DNA from: Enterobacter pseudoroggenkampii
GTDB taxonomy: Bacteria; Pseudomonadota; Gammaproteobacteria; Enterobacterales; Enterobacteriaceae
Assembly (NCBI RefSeq): GCF_026420145.1
Contig: NZ_JAPMLV010000011.1
Span: 19,330-83,329, forward strand
Direction: 5' to 3'
Length of the DNA stretch: 64,000 nt
Position numbers and translations under genes: made by a program. Shown here in pieces: positions 11,561-21,483 of the stretch. How positions within the stretch are numbered: position 1 is the first letter of the stretch; each line of letters starts with the position of its first letter. The notes below the pieces were generated by a model, which was not told the origin of the DNA, did not search any database, and saw only the letters and a list, made by a program, of their open reading frames with translations.

Positions 11561-12430
11561 CTAGAGAATATCGTTCAGCATCACGCCCACGCCGATGCGG
11601 GTCTGGTTGAAGTTGTAATCGATAAGCGACTCGCCGTAACCGCTGTACACCTGGGTATAGATGCGGACATGCTTCGTCATTGGATAGCTTAAGCCCACTT
11701 CCGCACCACCGTAGCCGGTGTTCCAGTTGTACTGGCCTTTGGCGCTGAGCACGGCATCACCTAGCTGGTAGCCGACCTTGAGCTGGTAATAGCCCATATA
11801 TTTGGTGATATCCGGGTTGTCATCGGTTTCGCCCACCACATACCACGGCTTCACTTCCACCATCCAGTTACCGTTCTGCGCCATCAGACGCGTATAGGCA
11901 CGGTTCCAGCTGCGCGAGGTGGGATCGGAACGTCCGTTAGAATCATGGTTAAAGCCCACTTCGACATCACGCAGCGTCCAGCCCGCAAACTCATAATCCG
12001 TTGCAAAACCGAGGAACAGCTGCGGCTCATAGTTGGTTTCACGGAACGGCGAGGATTCTCCGCTGTTAGAGAGCTGCCACCAGGATTTCTGCGTGTAAGA
12101 CGCCCCGAGAACCGAGTTCGGCCCCAGAATACCGCGCCAGAACGGGAATGCCAGGCTGAGCTGGAACTTCACCTCATCTTTACGCGCATTATCGGACCAG
12201 TTATAGGAGCTTATCGCCTCTTTGTTGAGATCGCTGGTCTGGGTGTAAATCACGTAGTTGGTGTCATACGGATAGAGCGTAAACGGATTGTCATGCTCCT
12301 GAAGAAGGTTCGCGATAATGCTACCGTGAACGGCAGGTTTATCATGCACCTCTTTGATCGTCGCTTCCTGCGCATATGCTGTGAAGGGCAGCGCAACCGC
12401 CGCCAGTAACCAGGCCAGATACGTCCGCAT
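11561..12430 (-). CDS. pldA: Outer-membrane phospholipase A1
   Basis: A 289-residue outer-membrane beta-barrel phospholipase that removes phospholipids from the outer leaflet. A signal peptide of about 20 residues ends at AYA before QEATIKE. The catalytic His, Ser and Asn are visible in FNHDSNGRSDPTSRSWN, matching His142, Ser144 and Asn156 of mature E. coli OmpLA. The C-terminal strand ends in a hydrophobic residue pattern suited to Bam recognition. It is transcribed in the same direction as recQ, 90 bp upstream of it. Confidence 0.97.
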   Translation of the reverse strand: MRTYLAWLLAAVALPFTAYAQEATIKEVHDKPAVHGSIIANLLQEHDNPFTLYPYDTNYVIYTQTSDLNKEAISSYNWSDNARKDEVKFQLSLAFPFWRGILGPNSVLGASYTQKSWWQLSNSGESSPFRETNYEPQLFLGFATDYEFAGWTLRDVEVGFNHDSNGRSDPTSRSWNRAYTRLMAQNGNWMVEVKPWYVVGETDDNPDITKYMGYYQLKVGYQLGDAVLSAKGQYNWNTGYGGAEVGLSYPMTKHVRIYTQVYSGYGESLIDYNFNQTRIGVGVMLNDIL

Positions 12431-12593
12431 CGGTGGTGTTCTCCTGCAAAAGAGTAAAATTACCTGAATAGTTATGTGGCGGACATTCTACAGACTTCTG
12501 CGACAACTGCTGCATCCTCGTTTCTGAAAGTGGCATTCCTTGTTGCCGCGGCATAAAATCAACATTTCGTTAACAATAAGGATGTGATGCCTC

Positions 12594-13061
12594 ATGTCAG
12601 CCATGCTTACCGCCGAAGAAGTGTTAAAACTCGTGGGCGAGATTTTTGTTTACCATATGCCGTTTAACCGCGCGCTGGGACTGGAGCTGGAGCGTTACGA
12701 GAAAGACTTTGCCCAACTGAGCTTCAACAACCAGCCGATGATGGTGGGTAACTGGGCGCAAAGTATTTTGCACGGAGGTGTGATTGCCTCCGCGCTGGAC
12801 GTGGCGGCAGGTCTGGTCTGCGTGGGCAGTACGCTGACCCGCCATGACACCATCAACGAAGACGAACTTCGCCAGCGTCTGGCGCGAATGGGTACTATCG
12901 ACTTACGCGTCGACTATCTTCGTCCGGGACGCGGAAATCGCTTTACCTGTACCAGCAGCCTGCTGCGCGCGGGGAATAAAGTCGCCGTGGCGCGCGTTGA
13001 GTTACACAACGAAGAACAGGTGTATATCGCCAGCGCAACCGCCACTTATATGGTGGGTTGA
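12594..13061 (+). CDS. yigI: Hotdog-fold thioesterase family protein
   Basis: A 155-residue PaaI-type hotdog-fold protein close to E. coli YigI. The central helix segment [16 protein letters not shown] is the family signature, with HGG forming the thioester-binding turn. It is thought to be a medium or long-chain acyl-CoA thioesterase. It is divergent from pldA and precedes rarD by 51 bp. Confidence 0.93.
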   Translation: MSAMLTAEEVLKLVGEIFVYHMPFNRALGLELERYEKDFAQLSFNNQPMMVGNWAQSILHGGVIASALDVAAGLVCVGSTLTRHDTINEDELRQRLARMGTIDLRVDYLRPGRGNRFTCTSSLLRAGNKVAVARVELHNEEQVYIASATATYMVG

Positions 13062-13112
13062 GGCGGCAAAATCGGGTAAAATTAATTCACTTTTTTGTAA
13101 CGGATTTTCCCG

Positions 13113-14009
13113 ATGGATGCTAAACAGACGCGGCAGGGCGTTTTACTCGCCCTTGCCGCTTATTTTATTTGGGGTATCGCCCCGGCGTATTTCAAGCTTA
13201 TCGCCTACGTTCCGGCTGACGAGATCCTGACTCATCGCGTTATCTGGTCATTCTTCTTTATGATCGCGCTGATGAGCCTCAGCCGTCAGTGGTCGGGCGT
13301 CAAAACGCTGTTTAAAACCCCTAAAAAGGTCTTCCTGCTGGCGCTCTCAGCGGTGCTGATTGGCGGTAACTGGCTGCTGTTTATCTGGGCGGTGAATAAC
13401 CATCACATGCTCGAAGCGAGCCTGGGGTACTTCATTAACCCGCTGGTGAACATCGTGCTGGGGATGATTTTCCTCGGCGAACGCTTCCGCCGGATGCAGT
13501 GGTTAGCGGTCCTTCTGGCCTTCTGCGGCGTACTGGTGCAGCTCTGGACCTTCGGCTCGCTGCCGATTATCGCCCTCGGTCTGGCGTTCAGCTTTGCCTT
13601 CTACGGCCTGGTACGCAAGAAGATTGCGGTGGAAGCGCAGACGGGGATGCTGTTTGAAACCCTCTGGCTGCTGCCGGTGGCGGCGATTTATCTCTTCGGC
13701 ATCGCCGACAGCCCAACCAGCCACATGGGCAGCAACCCGTGGTCGCTGAACCTGATGCTGATGGCGGCGGGCGTGGTGACCACCATTCCTCTGCTGTGCT
13801 TCACCGGTGCCGCGACGCGTCTGCGTCTCTCCACGCTGGGCTTCTTCCAGTACATTGGCCCGACGCTTATGTTCCTGCTGGCAGTGGTGTTTTACGGAGA
13901 GGTACCGGGGGCGGATAAGATGGTGACGTTCGCCTTTATCTGGGTGGCGCTGGCGATCTTTGTTGCGGATGCGATTTATACCCAACGCAGAATGCGCAAA
14001 GGGCTGTGA
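13113..14009 (+). CDS. rarD: EamA-family permease RarD
   Basis: A 298-residue inner-membrane protein of the DMT/EamA superfamily with about ten transmembrane segments. The RarD signature sequence includes LLFIWAVNNHHMLEASLGYF. E. coli RarD is annotated as a chloramphenicol-sensitive protein/permease, but its true substrate is uncertain. It lies in the same direction as yigI. E. coli has yigF and yigG between rarD and corA; here only an 83-bp repeat-containing gap follows. Confidence 0.93.
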   Translation: MDAKQTRQGVLLALAAYFIWGIAPAYFKLIAYVPADEILTHRVIWSFFFMIALMSLSRQWSGVKTLFKTPKKVFLLALSAVLIGGNWLLFIWAVNNHHMLEASLGYFINPLVNIVLGMIFLGERFRRMQWLAVLLAFCGVLVQLWTFGSLPIIALGLAFSFAFYGLVRKKIAVEAQTGMLFETLWLLPVAAIYLFGIADSPTSHMGSNPWSLNLMLMAAGVVTTIPLLCFTGAATRLRLSTLGFFQYIGPTLMFLLAVVFYGEVPGADKMVTFAFIWVALAIFVADAIYTQRRMRKGL

Positions 14010-14026
14010 TGTTGCCCTCACCCTAA

Positions 14027-14047
14027 CCCTCTCCCACAGGGAGAGGG
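14027..14047. repeat. Perfect 9-bp hairpin of a dispersed enterobacterial repeat
   Basis: CCCTCTCCC and GGGAGAGGG flank the loop ACA, preceded by CCCTCACCCTAA. This is a familiar intergenic repeat in Enterobacter and Klebsiella genomes. It sits between the converging ends of rarD and corA. Confidence 0.7.
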
Positions 14048-14056
14048 AATTCGATC

Positions 14057-14086
14057 GTAGGGCGGGTAAGCGCAGCGCCACCCGCC
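14057..14086. repeat. REP palindrome
   Basis: GGCGGGT and ACCCGCC form the arms, with the usual AAGCGCAGCGCC centre of REP units. It lies just downstream of the corA stop. It probably stabilises the 3' ends of the convergent transcripts. Confidence 0.7.
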
Positions 14087-14092
14087 AGTTTT

Positions 14093-15043
14093 TTACAGCC
14101 AGTTCCGGCGTTTGAAATAGAGATACGGCGCCAGCCCCGCGAGGATCATAAAGATAATCGCCCCCGGGTAACCAAAGCTCCACTTCAGCTCCGGCATAAA
14201 CTCGAAGTTCATCCCGTAGCTGGATGCCACTAGCGTCGGCGGCAGGAACACCACGGAAACCACCGAGAAGATCTTGATGATGCGGTTCTGCTCGATGTTG
14301 ATAAAGCCCATCGCCGCCTGCATCAGGAAGTTGACCTTCTGGAACAGGGATTCGTTGTGCGGCAGCAGTGATTCGATATCTCGTAAGATCTCACGCGCCT
14401 GCTCCAGCTGACCGCCCGGCAGACGCGCCTTGCGCACCAGGAAGTTCAGCGCGCGCTGGGTATCCATCAGACACAAACGCACCTTCCAGCCGATATCTTC
14501 CAGCTCTGCCAGCGTGGACAACGCTTCGTCATATTCGTCGCCCTGATGGCCTTCCATGATCACGCGGCTCAGCTTTTCCAGATCGCTGTAGATGTTTTCA
14601 ATTTCATCCGCCAGCTGTTCAATTTTGGTCTCGAACAGATCGAGCAGCAGCTCGTACGCGTTGCCGTCTACCATCGCCTGGCTACGGGCGCGCATGCGGT
14701 AGAGGCGGAATGCCGGTAGCTCACGCTCGCGCAGGGTAAACAGACGACCGTCGCGAATGGTAAACGCCACGGTGGAGTTGCCCGCGTGGTCTTCCGCATC
14801 TTCAAAGAAGAAGAAGGAGTGAATGTGCAGACCGTCTTCGTCTTCAAAAAAACGGGCGGATGCTTCGATGTCTTCCAGTTCCGGGCGGGTTGCCAGGCTT
14901 TGCCCCAGCTCAGATTGTACGCGAAGGCGCTCATCGTCGTCCGGCTCGACCAGATCCACCCATACGGCATCAATGAGGGGCTGTGACTCTTCGGCTTCAA
15001 GCCGAGTCAGTCGGTTATTTTCGAGTTGAAATGCGCTCAACAT
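14093..15043 (-). CDS. corA: Magnesium/cobalt/nickel channel CorA
   Basis: A 316-residue pentameric Mg2+ channel, the main constitutive magnesium uptake route. The large cytoplasmic N-terminal domain carries two long acidic helices. Two transmembrane segments lie at the C-terminus, with the selectivity motif YGMN at the end of the first. The C-terminus FKRRNWL is basic. The ATG at 15043 (MLSAFQLE) matches the E. coli start; a 16-residue upstream extension in frame is unlikely. A long leader of at least 200 bp precedes it and contains a candidate leader peptide (15194-15250). E. coli yigE is absent between corA and uvrD. Confidence 0.97.
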   Translation of the reverse strand: MLSAFQLENNRLTRLEAEESQPLIDAVWVDLVEPDDDERLRVQSELGQSLATRPELEDIEASARFFEDEDGLHIHSFFFFEDAEDHAGNSTVAFTIRDGRLFTLRERELPAFRLYRMRARSQAMVDGNAYELLLDLFETKIEQLADEIENIYSDLEKLSRVIMEGHQGDEYDEALSTLAELEDIGWKVRLCLMDTQRALNFLVRKARLPGGQLEQAREILRDIESLLPHNESLFQKVNFLMQAAMGFINIEQNRIIKIFSVVSVVFLPPTLVASSYGMNFEFMPELKWSFGYPGAIIFMILAGLAPYLYFKRRNWL

Positions 15044-15165
15044 GACCGGGACTCCCAATGCAAAAAATATCGGACAGTTCGGTGGGCACACAGAAACAAA
15101 TTGGGTTTCAGACCATTAAACAGCCTGACTCAGCGCGACGGGAATAGAGCAGTCGCTGACAACCA

Positions 15166-15197
15166 CTAAGGCCATCAGCAAGAGGAGATAGCCTTAG
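15166..15197 (-). promoter_or_regulatory. Leader hairpin overlapping the corL stop codon
   Basis: CTAAGGC (15166-15172) and GCCTTAG (15191-15197) form a perfect 7-bp stem with an 18-nt loop in the corA leader RNA. The stop codon of the candidate leader peptide (15194-15196) lies inside the 5' arm. A ribosome finishing that ORF would therefore block the hairpin. This is a layout expected for translation-coupled control of the leader. Confidence 0.45.
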
Positions 15198-15250
15198 GAG
15201 TTGTTCCTGGATGACAGGGAATTGAGCCAGTATCTACTGGGTGTGTCCAA
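15194..15250 (-). CDS. corL: Candidate corA leader peptide (18 aa)
   Basis: A tiny ORF in the corA leader encodes a peptide that ends DTPSRYWLNSLSSRNNS and starts at a TTG (15250). GAGGA lies 8 bp upstream of the TTG as a ribosome binding site. In Salmonella, translation of the leader ORF corL controls Rho-dependent termination ahead of corA. I recall a similar short E. coli ORF (ysgD) at this place, but cannot check it. The stop is embedded in a hairpin. The rest of the 355-bp gap between uvrD and corA shows no other gene. Confidence 0.55.
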   Translation of the reverse strand: MDTPSRYWLNSLSSRNNS

Positions 15251-15399
15251 GGCGAATGTCCTCTTAGCGTAATCGTGCGCGCATGTTACGCCAGCTATAA
15301 CTGCGGCGTCAACACGCAACGGAACGCTGAAGGGCATTAATTGACCTTCACTGTATAAGGCTAGCAGATTATTACAAAATAATGATATTTTTCTGAATG

Positions 15400-17562
15400 T
15401 TAGACTGTTTCCAGCTTGGCGTAGGCCGCCACCAGCCATTTGATCCCCTGCCCCTGGAACGCCACCTGCAGGCGGCTATGCTCGCCGCTGCCTTCCAGAT
15501 TCACAATGGTACCTTCGCCAAACTTCGAATGGCGCACGCGCTGGCCCAGCTTGTAGCCGGTATCGGTTTCCGCAATCGGCGAGCCCATGCGCTGATGGCT
15601 GACCGGACGGCTGATGCTCGCCCGCAGACGCACCTCCTCCACGCACTCTTCCGGCAGTTCACCGATAAAGCGCGACGGACGGTGGTAGACCTCTTTACCG
15701 TACAGACGGCGGGTTTCGGCGTAGGTCAGCGTCAGCTTTTGCATCGCGCGCGTCACACCCACGTAGGCCAGACGACGCTCCTCTTCCAGACGCCCGCCCT
15801 CATCCAGCGACATCTGGCTCGGGAACATCCCCTCTTCCATCCCGACGATGAACACCTGCGGGAACTCCAGACCTTTGGCGGAGTGCAGGGTCATCAGCTG
15901 AACCGCATCCTGCCAGGTGTCCGCCTGCCCTTCGCCCGCTTCCAGCGCGGCGTGGGAGAGGAACGCCTGCAGCGGCATCAGGTCTTCGTCTTCTTCGTTG
16001 TAGCTGAACTGGCGCGTTGCCGTGACCAGTTCCTCTAAGTTCTCAATTCGGGTCTGGCCCTTCTCGCCTTTTTCCTGCTCGTACATGGTGCGCAGGCCGG
16101 AGTCTTTAATCACCCGGTCGGTCTGCACGTGCAGCGGCATGTCCGCGGTTTCCTGCGCCAGGGCGTCAATCAGCTCAAGGAAGCGCTGTAGAGCGCTGGC
16201 CGCGCGTCCGGCAAGGGCCTTTTCCTGCAGCAGCTCGCGGCACGCCTGCCACAGCGTCAGCTGGCGGTCGCGCGAGGCCTGACGCACCACGTCCAGCGTA
16301 CGGTCGCCAATCCCGCGGGTTGGGGTGTTCACCACGCGTTCAAACGCCGCGTCGTCGTTACGGTTGGCAATCAGACGCAGATACGAGAGCGCATCTTTGA
16401 TTTCCTGACGTTCGAAGAAGCGCATGCCGCCGTAAATCCGGTACGGCATGCTCACCTGCAGCAGCGCCTCTTCCAGCACGCGCGACTGGGCGTTGCTGCG
16501 GTAAAGAATGGCGCACTGCTCCAGCGCGCCGCCGTTGTCCTGCCAGGTTTTGATGCGGTTGACCACGAAGCGCGCTTCGTCGAGTTCGTTAAACGCGCAG
16601 TAAATCGAAATCGGTTCGCCGTCGACGCCGTCGGTCCACAGCTTTTTACCCAGACGCCCGTTGTTGTTCTCAATCAGGGCGTTGGCCGCGCTCAGAATGT
16701 TGCTGGTTGAGCGGTAGTTCTGCTCCAGACGGATAGTTTCCGCGCCGGGAAAATCGTTGAGGAAGCGCTGGATGTTCTCCACCTGCGCCCCGCGCCAGCC
16801 GTAGATCGACTGGTCATCATCGCCCACGATCATTACCTTGCCGGTATCACCGGCCAGCAGGCGGATCCACGCGTACTGGATGTTGTTGGTATCCTGGAAT
16901 TCATCCACCAGGATATTGGTGAAGCGTTCACGGTAGTGCTGCAGGATGTGCGGCTTGTTGAGCCACAGCTCGTGGGCGCGCAGCAGCAGCTCGGCAAAAT
17001 CCACCAGGCCGGCGCGATCGCACGCTTCCTGATAGGCCTTGTAGACGTTCTGCCAGGTCTGCTCGACCGGGTTGCCGAAGCTCTGAATGTGGTGCGGGCG
17101 CAGCCCCTCGTCTTTCTGACCGTTGATGTACCACATCGCCTGACGCGGCGGCCACTGCTTCTCGTCGAGGTTCATCGCCTTGATCAGGCGCTTCAGCAGA
17201 CGGAGCTGGTCTTCGCTGTCGAGGATCTGAAAATCCTGCGGCAGGTTGGCGTCCATGTGGTGCGCACGCAGCAGGCGGTGCGCCAGGCCGTGGAAGGTAC
17301 CGACCCACATGCCGCCCTGGCTGGTGCCCATCAGCTGGGCGATACGGTGGCGCATCTCCGCCGCCGCCTTGTTGGTGAACGTCACCGCCATGATGGAGTA
17401 CGGCGAGCAGTTCTCCACGCTCTGCAGCCAGGCGATACGGTGAACCAGCACGCGCGTCTTACCACTGCCCGCCCCAGCCAGCACCAGCAGGTTGGTGCGC
17501 GAGGCGGCAACCGCGTCACGCTGTTTGTCATTAAGGCTGTCGAGCAGGTAAGAAACGTCCAT
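15400..17562 (-). CDS. uvrD: DNA helicase II UvrD
   Basis: A 720-residue superfamily 1A 3'-5' helicase acting in nucleotide excision repair, mismatch repair and dismantling of RecA filaments. Walker A GAGSGKT is near residue 30, motif II is VDEFQDTN, and [14 protein letters not shown] and the motif VI region VGVTRAMQKL follow. The C-terminal tail (GQRVRHSKFGEGTIV) is the Tudor-like RNA-polymerase-binding domain. The ATG at 17562 matches the E. coli start; an in-frame GTG four codons upstream (17574) is an alternative. A LexA box about 50 bp upstream puts it in the SOS regulon. Confidence 0.97.
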   Translation of the reverse strand: MDVSYLLDSLNDKQRDAVAASRTNLLVLAGAGSGKTRVLVHRIAWLQSVENCSPYSIMAVTFTNKAAAEMRHRIAQLMGTSQGGMWVGTFHGLAHRLLRAHHMDANLPQDFQILDSEDQLRLLKRLIKAMNLDEKQWPPRQAMWYINGQKDEGLRPHHIQSFGNPVEQTWQNVYKAYQEACDRAGLVDFAELLLRAHELWLNKPHILQHYRERFTNILVDEFQDTNNIQYAWIRLLAGDTGKVMIVGDDDQSIYGWRGAQVENIQRFLNDFPGAETIRLEQNYRSTSNILSAANALIENNNGRLGKKLWTDGVDGEPISIYCAFNELDEARFVVNRIKTWQDNGGALEQCAILYRSNAQSRVLEEALLQVSMPYRIYGGMRFFERQEIKDALSYLRLIANRNDDAAFERVVNTPTRGIGDRTLDVVRQASRDRQLTLWQACRELLQEKALAGRAASALQRFLELIDALAQETADMPLHVQTDRVIKDSGLRTMYEQEKGEKGQTRIENLEELVTATRQFSYNEEDEDLMPLQAFLSHAALEAGEGQADTWQDAVQLMTLHSAKGLEFPQVFIVGMEEGMFPSQMSLDEGGRLEEERRLAYVGVTRAMQKLTLTYAETRRLYGKEVYHRPSRFIGELPEECVEEVRLRASISRPVSHQRMGSPIAETDTGYKLGQRVRHSKFGEGTIVNLEGSGEHSRLQVAFQGQGIKWLVAAYAKLETV

Positions 17563-17610
17563 TGGCACCGTCACGTCATGTCGGGCAGGCGAATAGCATT
17601 CGCCAAAACC

Positions 17611-17626
17611 CTGTTAATTTATACAG
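17611..17626. promoter_or_regulatory. LexA (SOS) box of uvrD
   Basis: CTGTTAATTTATACAG has the CTG-N10-CAG core of a LexA operator with an AT-rich centre. It lies between yigB and uvrD, about 50 bp upstream of the uvrD start, as in E. coli. Confidence 0.85.
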
Positions 17627-17638
17627 AACAATTGATGA

Positions 17639-18355
17639 TTATATCAGCGTCGTGAGGGATGCCAACCGCGAAATTTCCACGTGCGGCAGAAGACGGCTAT
17701 CGGAGGCGATCATCAGGTCAGCGTTTTCCGGCTTGATCCAGCAGGCCTGCATGCCGCAGCGGATAGCGCCAGCCACGTCTGTGGTCAGGTCATCCCCCAC
17801 GTGCAGGATCTCACCCAGCGGCAGCTTAAGCTTATCTGCCGCCAGATGGTACATGTCACTGAACGGCTTCGCGCGCCCGTGAGGACCCGCACGCAGCACG
17901 AACTCAAAATAATCACTCAGGCCAAACAGCTCCGGCTGGGCATTGCCGTTGGTGATGGCCACCAGCGGCCACTTTTCTGCAAGCTTCGCCAGCGTGTCGT
18001 GGGTTTCCTGCGGCACGTCGATACGGCTGCGCCATTTGGCGAAGTTTTCCATGGCCGCTTCGGCACCGATGGCCGCGTCCTGCACGCTCAGACCCACGTT
18101 GAGCATCGCCTGCTCTACCGCACGACGACGCCATTCGGTCACGTCGTGGTAAATATCCGGCTCGGTCTCCCGCAGGGACTGGCGCAGCTTCTGGAAATCC
18201 TTGTTCTGTATCGCCTTCAGCGCGGGATGGTAGTTCTGCACGAACGCCAGCGACTCCTGCTCGGTACGCAGGATCACCTCGCGGTTGTCATAAAGGGTGT
18301 CATCAAGGTCAAACGTCAGGGCTGAGATCTGACCGAGTGGGCGGTAAAAACGCAT
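17639..18355 (-). CDS. yigB: HAD phosphatase of riboflavin biosynthesis
   Basis: A 238-residue HAD hydrolase closely similar to E. coli YigB, which dephosphorylates 5-amino-6-(5-phosphoribitylamino)uracil and also FMN. The nucleophile motif [10 protein letters not shown] lies at about residues 15-24, the ITNGNAQ motif II in the middle, and [13 protein letters not shown] is the magnesium-binding motif. The ATG overlaps the xerC stop (TAATG), so the two are translationally coupled. It is the last gene of the lptM-dapF-yigA-xerC-yigB operon. Confidence 0.94.
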   Translation of the reverse strand: MRFYRPLGQISALTFDLDDTLYDNREVILRTEQESLAFVQNYHPALKAIQNKDFQKLRQSLRETEPDIYHDVTEWRRRAVEQAMLNVGLSVQDAAIGAEAAMENFAKWRSRIDVPQETHDTLAKLAEKWPLVAITNGNAQPELFGLSDYFEFVLRAGPHGRAKPFSDMYHLAADKLKLPLGEILHVGDDLTTDVAGAIRCGMQACWIKPENADLMIASDSRLLPHVEISRLASLTTLI

Positions 18356-19257
18356 TATTTCCCCCGTTTGGCGCGTGGATGCGCCGCGTCATACACCGAG
18401 GCAAGGTGCTGGAAGTCTAAGTGAGTATAGATTTGAGTGGTAGACAGATTTGCGTGCCCGAGGAGCTCCTGCACGCCGCGCAGATCGCCGCTCGACTCAA
18501 GCATATGTGTTGCAAAGGAGTGGCGCAGCTTGTGCGGATGCACGTGGCTGTTCAGCCCCTGCTTAATGCCCCACTCCGCAAAGCGCTTCTGCACGTTACG
18601 CGCCGAGATCCGCTTGCCGAGTTTCGACAGGAACAGCGCATCTTCGTCGGAGCCAAACAGCCCGCGCAGGTCAAGCCAGTGCTCAATCCAGGAGACCGCG
18701 TTGCGGCCAATCGGCAGGCGGCGCTCTTTGCTGCCCTTACCCATCACCCACACTTCACCAGATTCCAGATCGAGATGCTTGAGGTCAAGGTTGACGAGCT
18801 CAGACAGACGCAGGCCTGCGCCGTACATCACCTCCAGCATCGCGCGGTCGCGTACGGCAAGCGGATCGTTAAGGTCGATATCCAGCAGGTGGTTTACGTC
18901 GTCGACGTCGATATTTTTGGGCAGATGGCGCGGGGCTTTCGGCGTGGCGATGCCCTTTGCCGGGTTGGCTTTTAAACCGCCCTGGCTGACCAGCCAGTCG
19001 AAGAAACTGCGCAGCGCTGAGAGCCTGAGCGCCAGGCTCGCCGGGCTGAGATTTTTTTTACGGCTACGCACGACGAACCCGCGTACCGTCGCAGCGTCAC
19101 ATTGTTGCCAGCTTTTCAGGCCGATCTCGTCGGCGATCTGCATGATGGCATCAAGCTGACGCTGATAGTTAAGCAGCGTAATGGGGCTGAGATGGCGTTC
19201 CACGCCGAGATAGCGCAGAAAGCGCGAAACGTCAGTAGCGAGCAGTCCGTCCGTCAT
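18355..19257 (-). CDS. xerC: Site-specific tyrosine recombinase XerC
   Basis: A 300-residue tyrosine recombinase that, with XerD, resolves chromosome dimers at dif and multimers of cer-type plasmids. The SAM-like N-terminal DNA-binding domain spans about residues 1-100. The catalytic residues are visible: Arg in GAGLRLSE, Lys in [10 protein letters not shown], His and Arg in [10 protein letters not shown], His in [10 protein letters not shown], and the nucleophile Tyr in IYTHLD. Its start overlaps the yigA stop by 4 bp (ATGA) and its stop overlaps the yigB start. Confidence 0.97.
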   Translation of the reverse strand: MTDGLLATDVSRFLRYLGVERHLSPITLLNYQRQLDAIMQIADEIGLKSWQQCDAATVRGFVVRSRKKNLSPASLALRLSALRSFFDWLVSQGGLKANPAKGIATPKAPRHLPKNIDVDDVNHLLDIDLNDPLAVRDRAMLEVMYGAGLRLSELVNLDLKHLDLESGEVWVMGKGSKERRLPIGRNAVSWIEHWLDLRGLFGSDEDALFLSKLGKRISARNVQKRFAEWGIKQGLNSHVHPHKLRHSFATHMLESSGDLRGVQELLGHANLSTTQIYTHLDFQHLASVYDAAHPRAKRGK

Positions 19258-19961
19258 ACGCGCTCAATCCAGCGCTCCAGCAGCTCGGGCAGCATCAGGG
19301 CGATCTCCTGCAGCAGGTGGGTGGCTTGCCCTTGCTCATAGTGATGCGCATCGCGGCTGGTAAATAACATGACCCCCAGGTCGCCGTCGCGCCCCATCAG
19401 CGACATCGCCACCGAGCCAATCGCTTTGGCTTCCGGCAACACCACCAGTAGCTCAGGCCCGTTCAGCGGCCCCAGATAGTGGTGCTCATGGCCCAGACGC
19501 TGAATGCGCAGCGGTTCAAACGCCTGACGGCTCAGTGCCAGATGGGTAAACCCCGACGGCGCGCCAATGCGCCAGCGGTCAGGGAACAGGCGAATCGTTG
19601 CGCCTGCTAGCCCCAGCTCCCGAGCCCAGCGGTGGAAGCGGCTGAGGAACTCGTCAAGACTGTGCGCCGACGCCAGACGCGCCTGCAGATGCAGCAGACG
19701 ATAGAACAGGCTTTCGTTGGTGCTGGCCTGCTCCATCAGCAGCGTCATGTTCTCTTCGAGCTGGTTGATGTGGTTGCGCGCGCGCGCCATGTGCCATTCC
19801 ACCAGCGACACGGTCCCGCGAACCGGATGCGGCACGCGCATCTCTTCGACAACGCGTGCATTGCGAATAAAAAACTCAGGATTGCGCAGCAGATAATCAA
19901 CAACAGCTCTGTCGTCCAGTTCCGTCACTGTTTCCTGCAGTTCTTCCCCTGGTTGTTTCAT
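19254..19961 (-). CDS. yigA: DUF484 family protein
   Basis: A 235-residue DUF484 protein with no enzyme motif that I recognise. An N-terminal region with [20 protein letters not shown] precedes a coiled-coil-like helix and a GAF-like C-terminal domain. It is always found between dapF and xerC in enterobacteria. Here it overlaps both by 4 bp (ATGA), so it is strictly co-translated. Its function is unknown. Confidence 0.93.
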   Translation of the reverse strand: MKQPGEELQETVTELDDRAVVDYLLRNPEFFIRNARVVEEMRVPHPVRGTVSLVEWHMARARNHINQLEENMTLLMEQASTNESLFYRLLHLQARLASAHSLDEFLSRFHRWARELGLAGATIRLFPDRWRIGAPSGFTHLALSRQAFEPLRIQRLGHEHHYLGPLNGPELLVVLPEAKAIGSVAMSLMGRDGDLGVMLFTSRDAHHYEQGQATHLLQEIALMLPELLERWIERV

Positions 19962-20782
19962 AGATGGATAAACCCGTCATAGACATGTGCCGCCGGGCCA
20001 GTCATATACAGTGGATGACCCGGTCCTTTCCAGGCGATATCAAGCCGACCGCCCGGTAATTCCACGCGAACCTCTTCTGCCAGTAACCCCTGAGAGATGC
20101 CCACGGCCACCGCCGCACAGGCACCGCTTCCGCAGGCCTGAGTCTCACCCGCGCCGCGCTCGTAAACCCGCAGGCGAATGTGCTCGCGCTTCACCACCTG
20201 CATAAAACCGATGTTCGCGCGCTCCGGGAAACGTTCGTGGCTTTCCAGCACCGGGCCGAGCGTTTCGACCGCGGCGGTTTGCACATCATCAACCTGAATC
20301 ACGCAGTGTGGGTTACCCATTGAGACGACGCCGCACAATACTGTCTGCTCGGCCGCACGCATAATATAGGTCTTTTCCGCTTTGTTTGCGCGAAACGGCA
20401 CGACGGAGGGCTCGAAGTTAGGCTCGCCCATGTTCACGCGCACCAGCTCATCATCGGTGACGCTAAGCACCATGCGACCATTGGCCGTGCTGACGCGAAT
20501 ATCACGCTTGTTGGTCAGCCCTTTCAGACGCACAAAGCGGGCGAAACAGCGCGCGCCGTTGCCGCACTGGTTAACTTCGCTGCCGTCCGCGTTAAAAATA
20601 CGGTAGTGGAAATCGAGGTCGGGGTCGTACGGCGGCTCAACCACCAGCAGCTGATCGAACCCCACGCCCAGATGCCGATCCGCCAGGCGACGGATCAGTT
20701 CCGGGGAGAAAAACACATTCTGCGTTACCGCGTCGACGACCATAAAATCGTTGCCAAGGCCATGCATTTTAGAGAACTGCAT
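19958..20782 (-). CDS. dapF: Diaminopimelate epimerase
   Basis: A 274-residue epimerase that converts LL- to meso-diaminopimelate for lysine and peptidoglycan synthesis. It uses two cysteines as acid and base, seen in NQCGNGARC and QACGSGAC. It matches E. coli DapF along its whole length. The ATG at 20782 is chosen because GGAGC lies 6-7 bp upstream; the ATG one codon before and the upstream start at 20794 would sit too close to that site. lptM ends 35 bp upstream, and yigA overlaps its stop codon. Confidence 0.97.
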   Translation of the reverse strand: MQFSKMHGLGNDFMVVDAVTQNVFFSPELIRRLADRHLGVGFDQLLVVEPPYDPDLDFHYRIFNADGSEVNQCGNGARCFARFVRLKGLTNKRDIRVSTANGRMVLSVTDDELVRVNMGEPNFEPSVVPFRANKAEKTYIMRAAEQTVLCGVVSMGNPHCVIQVDDVQTAAVETLGPVLESHERFPERANIGFMQVVKREHIRLRVYERGAGETQACGSGACAAVAVGISQGLLAEEVRVELPGGRLDIAWKGPGHPLYMTGPAAHVYDGFIHL

Positions 20783-20817
20783 CATTTGCTCCATTGCGCG
20801 GGTACAGAACGTTGTCG

Positions 20818-21021
20818 TCAGAGATTAACCTGAGTCGGGCCACCGTTGTCGCCACGGTCGTTAGTGTTTGGCGTGGTAGACTCAATGCCGCTGTTAACCG
20901 GTTTCGTCGGCGGCGGTGCGGTTTTATCCGCAGGTGGGAAGTACAGTGGTCCCTTCAGTCCGCAGCCAGTCAGGCTAAACAGCGTGATGAGAACGGCAAG
21001 CGTTCGGAAAGCGTTTTTCAT
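20818..21021 (-). CDS. lptM: Small lipoprotein LptM
   Basis: A 67-residue lipoprotein (formerly YifL). Its signal sequence ends in the lipobox LTGC (Cys20), followed by [10 protein letters not shown] and a proline-rich hydrophilic tail. LptM binds the LptDE lipopolysaccharide translocon in the outer membrane and promotes its oxidative maturation. It is the first gene of the dapF operon and is divergent from cyaY. Confidence 0.93.
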   Translation of the reverse strand: MKNAFRTLAVLITLFSLTGCGLKGPLYFPPADKTAPPPTKPVNSGIESTTPNTNDRGDNGGPTQVNL

Positions 21022-21156
21022 TATAAAGTTGCCCGTAAGTTCAAATCTGTTTCTATCATCGCAGGAGAAGACACAAAAGCAAGAGTTTGCCGCTTTCCTG
21101 CAACGGGAATTATTTAGGGTTATACTGCCGGCATCACGAAAAACAGGAACAAAACC

Positions 21157-21477
21157 ATGAACGACAGTGAATTCCATCGCCTTGCCGACAACCTGTGGAT
21201 GACCATCGAAGAGCGTATTGACGACTGGGACGGCGACAGCGATATCGATTGTGAAATTAACGGCGGTATTCTGACCCTGAGCTTCGAAAATGGCAGCAAA
21301 ATTATTATTAACCGCCAGGAGCCGCTTCACCAGGTCTGGCTGGCCGCGAAACAGGGCGGCTATCATTTCGATCTGAAAGACGGGGAATGGGTTTGCGACC
21401 GCAGCGGCGTAACGTTCTGGGATCTGCTGGAACAGGCGTCGACCGCGCAGGCGGGTGAGACAGTGAGTTTCAGGTAG
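21157..21477 (+). CDS. cyaY: Frataxin-like iron donor CyaY
   Basis: A 106-residue bacterial frataxin that binds IscS and modulates iron-sulfur cluster assembly. The acidic first helix ([20 protein letters not shown], then DGDSDIDCE) supplies the iron-binding surface. The conserved tryptophan region [14 protein letters not shown] follows. It is monocistronic, convergent with cyaA, and separated from it by a pair of REP units. Confidence 0.96.
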   Translation: MNDSEFHRLADNLWMTIEERIDDWDGDSDIDCEINGGILTLSFENGSKIIINRQEPLHQVWLAAKQGGYHFDLKDGEWVCDRSGVTFWDLLEQASTAQAGETVSFR

Positions 21478-21483
21478 TTTTGT

